From positions 1 to 24,125 of the IMG/VR virus record IMGVR_UViG_3300020198_000101: a stretch of DNA of 24,125 nucleotides; one strand, written 5' to 3'. How positions within the stretch are numbered: the first letter of the stretch is position 1; each line of letters begins with the position of its first letter. Under the pieces are notes generated by a model. It did not search any database and was not told the DNA's origin. It saw only the letters and a list, made by a program, of their open reading frames with translations. This document shows, one piece after another, positions 5,431 through 13,174 of the stretch. Position numbers and translations under genes: made by a program. Origin of the DNA: a virus.

Positions 5431-8400
5431 CAGTAGTTCACCTGTTCAGTAAAGGCACGAGGATTTCTGGACGCTGGAGCGGTCGCCCCACCGTACTGAT
5501 TATCGCCGCCCATCCGCTTGCGCAAGTAGTCTTTTTTATCTTTGTCTTCTTGAGCGGCCTTTTCTTCTTTGGCAATTTCCTGGCCCTTAGCGGTTGTGGC
5601 CTTGTACTCCTTCTTGGCCAGCTCCTTGTATTTGGCAATTTCTGCTTGCAGGGCGGCGGCACGCAAGCTCGTGTACTTGCTGGAAGCCCCTTCGATTGGC
5701 CAGGACTTGTACTGCTGCGACTCGATCAAGGCGGTAGCTGACTGCAGGAACGTGCGGCCAGTCAACTCATCCTTTACTGTGGCAAAAATCTGGACGTAGT
5801 CCTCCAGCTCGCTTGGCTTAAGACGCATTTCAGTGCCAAAGTCGGAAGCGCGAGGACCGCTGAAGGTAGTGCCCTTGCCATGCAAGAGGGCCATTTCCTC
5901 ATGTACTGGGGTCATTATTTGGCGCTTTACCTGCATGGAGGACCATGGCGCAAACTGCAGTAGGCCTTGCAGCCAAGGCATTTCAGCAGGAATTTGGTCA
6001 GAGCCCAGGATGCCAACGGTCAAGATGGGGGCCCCAGTAATGAAATCCCTGCGTGCAGGCAAGGTGTTTGAGAAGCCAGGTACTCCATTGCGCACTTCGT
6101 CCAACGTTTCCTGGAAGAAGCCCATTAAACCGCCAATTTCGCTGGGGTCGACGGAGCGGGCTATTTGATCTGTTTCACGGCGAGCTGCACGCAAGGCAGA
6201 GCTGTAAGGCACCATGCTGGCCGCAAGACGAGCAAAGTACCGGGACCAAGCGTCTCGCTGGTTAGCGCCAGTCATGACCTTGCTGGGGTTAAAAGCAGCT
6301 TCGTAAAACTCAGTAAATCCTTGGAAATAGGCTTTGCTTAAAACGCCCATGGTCGACATGCGAACCACAGTCAACGTTAAGGCGGCGCCAAGGCGATTGC
6401 GGTTTTCATCTGACAAGCTGTTGGCAATGTCAACGTAGTCCCCAATGCCTCCAAAAAGGGTAGTGAACGGCTCAAAGGCCCGCATGGAGATTGGTTCTGA
6501 CCACCGACCTTCTTCGTCGCTCCAGACTTGGACTGTATAAGGAGCGCGTTGTTCAATATCTGTCCATTTTCTTCTTAGTTCAGGGTCTATGGGACCACCA
6601 CCGTTAAAGCGGATGTAACCCATTCCCGCGGCCATGCTTGCAAGGGCTAAAGCCGCAGTGCCAGTTGCCATTTCGCCCAAGGCTCGATCTCTAGTAAAGG
6701 CGTCTGCGCTAGTAATGTCTCGCCAGAAAGTATCTACAAAAACTGCAGCGGGCGTATTGCGTGCTGCGCCTTTAATAATGTTGACGCCAACTCGCATGAA
6801 AGGCTGAACAAACCTAACAACAGGGCCAATTCCAGGTACATTGGCAGCCCGGTTAAAAATTTCGCCAGGGTAAGATGTAAGGCGACCTGCAACTTGCAAA
6901 GGCCCTTCAGTCATAACTCCAGCTAGCTTGTCTCCAAACATGCCTTCGTTAATATATTTTTTTGCAAAATCTTGCAGTTCTTGCCCCTCAAGGCCGCGGC
7001 TCATTCCCAGTCGCACGCCTTCGTTGTAAGTGCGAGGCTCTAGCTGAGCCCAAATTGAGTCGGTGAAATTCACCGAATCCATAAATTTCTGAGCGTGTGG
7101 GCTGTCTAGGTGAACGTCAGCCAGGCTTTTGCCGTTAATTACGGCATCTTTGATTGCCTCATCCGTTCTGGCTGCAGCGTATTGCTGTGCCCATTTCCAA
7201 GCCTCAGGGCTCATGTCTTTCATGCCGCGCTCTACTGCCAGCTCCATGCCACGAGGCAAGTGGCGGACGTGCTCAAAAGACTGGCCGGCCAATGTGGAGT
7301 TAAAGGTGTCGACAGTCAGCGCAAGGCGAGTGGCGCCAGTGCCAAGAACACGCCACAGATGATTTGCAAGTTGCCCCAGAGGCGTTTTGGCGTATTCCAC
7401 GCCCATGTCCATGGTATTGACTGTCCAGCCAGTCATGGCCTTAGGGCCTTGCATCAACTCCAGTTGCGCTTCTTCTTTGGCAACACGCGCTAAATAGTCG
7501 ACAGTGCTGTTTTCAAGGTTAAACAGCGACTGGCCAGCTTTGAACGCATGCCCAGCGACTCGCAAGGCGTTGGACATGTTCATCCAATACTGCTGGTACA
7601 TCATTAACGAATACATTGCCCGCTTTGATTCACCCGTCAGGGCTGCCCCTGCAGCTTGCTGCAAGGGAAGACGGGCCAAGTTAAACATGCCGTTTGTAAG
7701 GTTAGTAGTAAGGGTTACGCCGCTGCTAATCAGGTTGTTAGTGCGCAGCATCAACAACGCATTAGGTTCAAGCGTTTTCACGTCGTCAAAGTTGCGATAA
7801 AACTTGGTGCGAGCTTTGCTGTCTGCGCCAATAGACACAAGTGTCTGCGCAAAAGCGTCAGCCGCTGCCATTGCCTTAGGCGTAATTTCACCGCCGTTGA
7901 CTGCCGCAGTCAGCTCTGGGTCAATCTTGTCGGTAATGGTCTCATCAATAGATTTACCTTGTTCGACCTCAAGTTCTTTTTTGATCAAGCCATCCACAAA
8001 CAAACCATCCACGTCAGTCCTTGCGGCGTCACCAGCGTCTGGTACTGCCGTGGCTGGCACGTCAACGGCGCCTTTGCCGTCGATGCGGTAAGGCGGGATC
8101 TCGTAATCCCTGGACATTTGCATTTCAAGGCCCATTTGGCCCCATGGGCGGGTAACGCGCATTACGGCTTGGTGTACCGCTCGGCTGGATTCTGCGGCAG
8201 AGATCAAGCGGGCCAGTCGCTCTGATTCGTTAAGGCCATCAAAGCTGGCACTGTTAAGCCACAAAGCCGCTTCACGCGATGCCTCTACTTGTTTCAGGTC
8301 GGCGTAAGCCATGGCGCGGTTGAGAGCGCCTTGCTCGTACTCACTGAATCCACGAGTTATCGCGTCAAGGCCTTTCATGATTGACTCGCCATCTTCGCCG

Positions 8401-11400
8401 TGGCGGTCAAACCAATCTTGGTTAGAGCGACGTAGTTGCTCAACGTTCATCACCGGTATGCCCGATTCCGTGGCCCGATCAGGCAGGACCTTGGACATGG
8501 CGTTGAGGCCTTCAACCAAGTTCTCTCGTTGTACGACGTAAATCGTTTTGCCAGAAGGCGATTGCACTTTTTGGAAGTTGTTGGCCATCAGGTCTTCCAA
8601 GGTGACCTCGCCGTTTTGCAGGGCTTTCTCGTTATTTACAACTTCTCGCGCAAACTGACGTACCCAGTTTTCATTGTTTGCAGGACCAGGAGGAGGGTCA
8701 ACAGGTACAGGACCCTCGGGCTCATCTGGCCTGATGCGAACGCGACCGCCTGACAAGGTTTCTTGTAAAGGCGCAAATTCACCAAGAGGGCGGCCTGCCA
8801 TCTCGCCTTGGTAAATGCGCTCAAAGACGTCATCCCAAGTCTGGAAGCCGTTGCCCTGAGCCCAGTTCCTGGTCGCCTCCAGGAATTTCAAGAACTTGTC
8901 AAACAAGGCTCGGACGCCTTTTGTCGTTTTGATAGGTTCGCCAGCTTGACGAGACAGGCTGTAGACAGCCGCAGACTCAGCAATAATTTCAACGTCATCT
9001 GCCAGCGCTAGGTCGGGTTGACCGCCGCGGGCAGCAATCTTTTCCAGCTCAGGACGGGCTGCACGCAGTACCGCTTTTTCTTGCGGGGTAGCAAGGTAGT
9101 CAATTACAAAGTGGACTGCCTCGTGGTAGCCAGTTCCCCGCAGCTGGTGGGGGTTTTTACCTGCAAGGGCAATACGAACCAGGTTTGTCACAGGGTCGTA
9201 CAGGCCAGCAGTAGTGATGTCCTTATCGGGCACGGAGTCGGGGATGCCCCAGTCCCTGCGTGCAGCAGCAATTTCGGCAGGAGTCAGCTTAATTTTGGGC
9301 TCAAAATTGACACTCAACTCTGGCCCTGCAATGCGCTTAAGCTCAGCGCGTAGATCGTTAAGGATCCGCCCTTGAGAAATAACCGGTCGCTTCCACAGCG
9401 GGGTTCTGAAGTCAGCAATCGCGTCACGTATTTCATTGGTAAGGCGTGCCAGCTCTGGGCCTTCGGCTGCCTTGGCTTGCTTGCTTAGTTCGCTCAGGCG
9501 GCGAATTAGGCGGGCGCCTTCGCCAACAGCGTTGAAGTCAGACCTGTCGATCTTTGCCCGGCTGGCGGTGCCGCCTTCTGCCGCAGCATCTGCGCGTTGG
9601 GCAAGGATCTGATCGCGCAGGGCAATGCGGTCTGCTGGCGGCATGTCGGCCAAGCCAGCAGCTAGAGCGCTGTCAATATCGGCAATTTGCTCGCGTGACG
9701 CGGCTGTAGCGGCTGTAGCGGGTGCGGGAGGCGCGGCTGTAGCGGGTGCAGTTGCCTCGGCCTCAATGGCATCGCGCTTGGCGTAGTAATCGTTGTAAGC
9801 CTTGAGCTGAGCCTCGTATTCGTCTCTGGCTTCAGGTGATACGCCCGCCTTGCCAGGCTTAATAGTTTTAACTTCTAGTTGGTTTTCGGCGTCCCAATAA
9901 ATTCGGACTGAATGAGTGCGTCGACCGCCGCCAGCGCGGATGCCTCCTTGATGCGCAAGGCCGCCATAGCCAAGTTTGGCCAGTTCAGCGTTTATTCCAT
10001 CAAACAGTTCTGTTAAATCACTGGCGCTATAACGCATGTTGTAACTAGCTCCGCGGGCGGTATCCAACATTTCGCCATAGCTCATTAACCCAGACTTTTC
10101 CCAGTCGCCCAGGATTTCATCCCACACTTCGCTGCCAGATTGCTTTTTAAGAGCGGCAACCTCGGGATCAGCGCTGTTCCAATCCAGCATTTCGTCTGCA
10201 TCAAAAAATTTGACCGGTTTCTTTTCTTTAGTCAAATAAATAATTGGCTTGTATTCTTTTGCCTGCGGCGGGTTGTCAGCCAGTTCCCGAAGGCGATTTG
10301 CCAGGTTAGTAGCTTGCTCAAGGTTGCCGAGCTTGGCGCCAGGGCGCAGGTCCGCCAGCAAAAACTGAACACGCTGCCTCAGTGCGTCGTCGATTGTGCG
10401 AGCCTCTTGGCCTGGGCGTTTTGTAATAACATCCAAATAGTTTTGAACAAGTTCATCGCCTCTTGCGCCTTGTAGCCATGCCCTGAACATGGCCTGCTCT
10501 TCAGCAAACCGAACCTTGCCTAGCCCCTGTTCATCTAAGGCTGCTGCAATTTCTTGCAGTCGTTCAGGTGCTGGTATGCCTTTATTCCGAAAACCAAGCA
10601 AAGTAATTTCTTCGCTAGTAGCACCTGCTTTTTTTAGAAGCCTTGTTAGGGGTTCGCCTCCGTATTCCCTTAATGCAGGAACGGGAATTTCGTTTTTAAT
10701 AGCAGCTTCTTTGCCTTTAGCTGTGTACGACCCTGCGGTGCTGAAATCGTCAGTCGTATAAAAACCGTTGCCAAACAGGTTGGTATTGGTCCAGTAATCG
10801 CCAGATTCCACACTCTTAGGAATACCGCCAGGAATCTCCTGGGCAGTTCCGTGGAAATACAACCCTTGGCCGCGAGTGTCGCCAGTGGCAACGGTTTTGC
10901 CACCAGATACAAGTTTGGGAGCAACCGGAGGTTCAGGCTCAGGGCCCAGGGCTGCAATGCGAGCCTGGATGTCAGACGACGCAGCAGCGGGGGTAGGCGC
11001 AGCAGCTGCAGCCGGCGGCTGCTCTAGCGGAAGCCGCGGCCCATTGATCTCATCCTCAATGGCTTGGCGCAGGCGGCCTACGTTTTCTTTGACGACCACA
11101 GCAGCGGTGCGCTTGCCCTTTACCTGGCCTGCCATCTCATTCAGCAGGTCGCGGACTGGGCCGGTGTAACCAGTCACCCGGTTAAACACCTCAACGGCAG
11201 CAGCGGCCTGCTCACGAGCGGCCTGACTGCCGGCCACGTCGATCACATTGCCAGCTGCCTCCATAACCCCTTTGCGGCCAGGAATCGCTGCAGACGTAAG
11301 CGCAACCATCTCCTCGCGCAGCGCCTTAAAAGCCTCTGTGCGGACGTTTAGCAACTGGTCAAAGTTGGAGGTTTTGAACATGTCCTCCATGCCAGGCAGG

Positions 11401-13172
11401 ACACCGCCAGACGGGCCACTGGTCTGGGCAAACTTGGCCTCCTGCATGGCCTGCAGGATCTTTTCAGCCGACCATTTGCTTTTGCTAGCAGCAGCAGCGA
11501 CGTCACGGACAATGGCCTCATCCAACGGCTCAGAGCCCAGGGCCATTGCCTTGGCCAGGTCCAGCTTGCCGGTGGCGCCCTTGTCAAAGATGTCCTGCGG
11601 CAGGCGGCTCAGGGGGATGGCCTTTTCTGCAACGGGGCCACGGACGTCAATGCTGCGCTGTCGCAGTTGGTCGACGCCTACGCCCATGTCGCGCATGATC
11701 TTGGCGGCATCCCATGGGGTGCCCATGCCTTCGGCCATGTTTTCCATGGCGCCAATAGCGCGAGCCTGCTCAGCAGACGGCGCCTCAATCTCCCAGGTCA
11801 GGATGTTCTGCCGGCCAGATCGCTTGGCCAAGTCAAGGCGGTTGTGGCCATTAACCACATACAGCAGGCCGTCGGCTGGATCGCGCCAGACGCTGACGAT
11901 TTTTCCAAACAGCGGGTCGTATTCGGTGGCTTTTGCAAGAGAGCCAGATGCGCCAGTTTTGTTAAGGCGGCCCGCCTCCTTGAATTGGAAACGCTGCGGG
12001 TCGGTGGCAATGTCAGCTACCGAGGTTTCCCGTACCTGGCTGTACGAGGGCAGGATGGTGCCACGGGCTTCAGGAGTTACAGCGCCAACCGAGTCAGGTA
12101 CGGTGCCAGCAGCACGGGCAACGGCTACCTCAACGTCGTCAATCGCTTTCTTGTAGTCAGCTTCAGCCTTAAGGGCAGACTCTTGCGCCGGCAAACCTGG
12201 CTCAGCTATTTCAGCAGCGGGGGGCTTGCCAGGCTTAGCAGCAGCAGGAGGAGCGCCTGGTTCGGTAACAGCCTTGGCTGTTGTCTCAACGGTTTGCTCA
12301 GCAACAGGTTTGGCGCCCCGAAATGCCTTGCCCCAGGCCACCGCAGCCTTAGCGGCAAAGCCCAAGGTCTGAATAATTCCGTTAGCTGCAGGCTCAAGAA
12401 ACAAGCTCTCAACTGCGTTTTTCCAGCGAGCTTCTGTCGCCGTGTCGCCAGGCTGGGAGCGGACCAGATCTGCCAGTGGACGACCAAGAGGGGTGTCAAT
12501 CTGACTTTCGACCCACTGCAATGCTTGGCTTGATGTGCGGACTGCGTCCGAAACAATGCCGCCATCAGGATCAGCAGCCCGATCCTCCAGATACCCCAAT
12601 GCGCTATCTGATAGGCGCTTCTCTTCAGGCTTAAAAGCGGCATAGGCCGTAACCATGCCGGCAGGTGCCTCTTTGACGCTGGAGACAGCAATACGGCCAG
12701 CCAAGCCCTTCGCGCCTGGCGCCGACCTCATGGCCTGAGCTGTTTGGCTAACAACTGCTCGGGCGGGAGCCGTGACACGAGCAGCCGCTCCTGCCCCAGG
12801 AAGGCGCCTTGCAGCAGCTGCGCCTCTTCCTAGGCCAAATCTGGCCAGAGCAAACCCCAGGCCAGCTTGGACAAAACCAGCTACAAAGCCCTCTGCAGCG
12901 TTGACCTCTACCTCTGGTAAAGCCGGGAACACGCCGAGGATTTTGGCGTCAGGGGCACCAGGCTTTCGGGGAGTGCCCAGCTTAGAAAACTCATCAGCCG
13001 GCAGATTGCCCAACAGCTCTTGGGTAAGGTCGCGGGCCCCCTTAAGAATGACCCGGCCGGTGTCAAAAGGGATTCGGGTGTCGCGCTTTTTCTTGGGATC
13101 TGGAAAGCTCTGCGGGACATTAGCCTCGACAACCGCGGCTCCCTGGGAGTCAGTGGTGACCTTGTAAGGCAT
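5430..13172 (-). CDS. Giant polyvalent internal virion protein at the gp16 position (2580 aa)
   Basis: ATG 13172 follows the gp15-like stop by two bases, with AAAGGGAT upstream. It is about twice the size of T7 gp16 (1318 aa). Domains in order: an Ala-rich N terminus (90-180); a ParB/sulfiredoxin-like domain (~370-500) with VVNGHNRLDLAKRSG at 439-453; an ADP-ribosyltransferase-like domain (~768-1105) with LYFHGT (H774), GNGFYTTDD (Y805) and a late HSVRIYWD strand; a zincin-like domain (~1300-1410) with GYHEAVHFVIDYL (H1350, E1351, H1354) and a possible third ligand in EIIAES (1395-1400); and a conserved-looking C-terminal region (1800-2450) with PFMRVGVNIIKGAARNTP and a hydrophobic helix at 2168-2188. 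Ala/Pro linkers lie at ~719-733, 1138-1159 and 1485-1500. This layout is the 'polyvalent protein' class of phages. By position it should be ejected with the DNA. I see no transglycosylase domain like that of T7 gp16. Confidence 0.85.
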   Translation of the reverse strand: MPYKVTTDSQGAAVVEANVPQSFPDPKKKRDTRIPFDTGRVILKGARDLTQELLGNLPADEFSKLGTPRKPGAPDAKILGVFPALPEVEVNAAEGFVAGFVQAGLGFALARFGLGRGAAAARRLPGAGAAARVTAPARAVVSQTAQAMRSAPGAKGLAGRIAVSSVKEAPAGMVTAYAAFKPEEKRLSDSALGYLEDRAADPDGGIVSDAVRTSSQALQWVESQIDTPLGRPLADLVRSQPGDTATEARWKNAVESLFLEPAANGIIQTLGFAAKAAVAWGKAFRGAKPVAEQTVETTAKAVTEPGAPPAAAKPGKPPAAEIAEPGLPAQESALKAEADYKKAIDDVEVAVARAAGTVPDSVGAVTPEARGTILPSYSQVRETSVADIATDPQRFQFKEAGRLNKTGASGSLAKATEYDPLFGKIVSVWRDPADGLLYVVNGHNRLDLAKRSGRQNILTWEIEAPSAEQARAIGAMENMAEGMGTPWDAAKIMRDMGVGVDQLRQRSIDVRGPVAEKAIPLSRLPQDIFDKGATGKLDLAKAMALGSEPLDEAIVRDVAAAASKSKWSAEKILQAMQEAKFAQTSGPSGGVLPGMEDMFKTSNFDQLLNVRTEAFKALREEMVALTSAAIPGRKGVMEAAGNVIDVAGSQAAREQAAAAVEVFNRVTGYTGPVRDLLNEMAGQVKGKRTAAVVVKENVGRLRQAIEDEINGPRLPLEQPPAAAAAPTPAAASSDIQARIAALGPEPEPPVAPKLVSGGKTVATGDTRGQGLYFHGTAQEIPGGIPKSVESGDYWTNTNLFGNGFYTTDDFSTAGSYTAKGKEAAIKNEIPVPALREYGGEPLTRLLKKAGATSEEITLLGFRNKGIPAPERLQEIAAALDEQGLGKVRFAEEQAMFRAWLQGARGDELVQNYLDVITKRPGQEARTIDDALRQRVQFLLADLRPGAKLGNLEQATNLANRLRELADNPPQAKEYKPIIYLTKEKKPVKFFDADEMLDWNSADPEVAALKKQSGSEVWDEILGDWEKSGLMSYGEMLDTARGASYNMRYSASDLTELFDGINAELAKLGYGGLAHQGGIRAGGGRRTHSVRIYWDAENQLEVKTIKPGKAGVSPEARDEYEAQLKAYNDYYAKRDAIEAEATAPATAAPPAPATAATAASREQIADIDSALAAGLADMPPADRIALRDQILAQRADAAAEGGTASRAKIDRSDFNAVGEGARLIRRLSELSKQAKAAEGPELARLTNEIRDAIADFRTPLWKRPVISQGRILNDLRAELKRIAGPELSVNFEPKIKLTPAEIAAARRDWGIPDSVPDKDITTAGLYDPVTNLVRIALAGKNPHQLRGTGYHEAVHFVIDYLATPQEKAVLRAARPELEKIAARGGQPDLALADDVEIIAESAAVYSLSRQAGEPIKTTKGVRALFDKFLKFLEATRNWAQGNGFQTWDDVFERIYQGEMAGRPLGEFAPLQETLSGGRVRIRPDEPEGPVPVDPPPGPANNENWVRQFAREVVNNEKALQNGEVTLEDLMANNFQKVQSPSGKTIYVVQRENLVEGLNAMSKVLPDRATESGIPVMNVEQLRRSNQDWFDRHGEDGESIMKGLDAITRGFSEYEQGALNRAMAYADLKQVEASREAALWLNSASFDGLNESERLARLISAAESSRAVHQAVMRVTRPWGQMGLEMQMSRDYEIPPYRIDGKGAVDVPATAVPDAGDAARTDVDGLFVDGLIKKELEVEQGKSIDETITDKIDPELTAAVNGGEITPKAMAAADAFAQTLVSIGADSKARTKFYRNFDDVKTLEPNALLMLRTNNLISSGVTLTTNLTNGMFNLARLPLQQAAGAALTGESKRAMYSLMMYQQYWMNMSNALRVAGHAFKAGQSLFNLENSTVDYLARVAKEEAQLELMQGPKAMTGWTVNTMDMGVEYAKTPLGQLANHLWRVLGTGATRLALTVDTFNSTLAGQSFEHVRHLPRGMELAVERGMKDMSPEAWKWAQQYAAARTDEAIKDAVINGKSLADVHLDSPHAQKFMDSVNFTDSIWAQLEPRTYNEGVRLGMSRGLEGQELQDFAKKYINEGMFGDKLAGVMTEGPLQVAGRLTSYPGEIFNRAANVPGIGPVVRFVQPFMRVGVNIIKGAARNTPAAVFVDTFWRDITSADAFTRDRALGEMATGTAALALASMAAGMGYIRFNGGGPIDPELRRKWTDIEQRAPYTVQVWSDEEGRWSEPISMRAFEPFTTLFGGIGDYVDIANSLSDENRNRLGAALTLTVVRMSTMGVLSKAYFQGFTEFYEAAFNPSKVMTGANQRDAWSRYFARLAASMVPYSSALRAARRETDQIARSVDPSEIGGLMGFFQETLDEVRNGVPGFSNTLPARRDFITGAPILTVGILGSDQIPAEMPWLQGLLQFAPWSSMQVKRQIMTPVHEEMALLHGKGTTFSGPRASDFGTEMRLKPSELEDYVQIFATVKDELTGRTFLQSATALIESQQYKSWPIEGASSKYTSLRAAALQAEIAKYKELAKKEYKATTAKGQEIAKEEKAAQEDKDKKDYLRKRMGGDNQYGGATAPASRNPRAFTEQVNY

Positions 13173-13174
13173 AA

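Noticed and set aside
11248-12533. Long open frames on the plus strand opposite the giant gene (288-302 codons)
   Set aside because: They are antisense shadows of a well-supported minus-strand gene, have no ribosome sites or recognisable motifs, and overlap each other.
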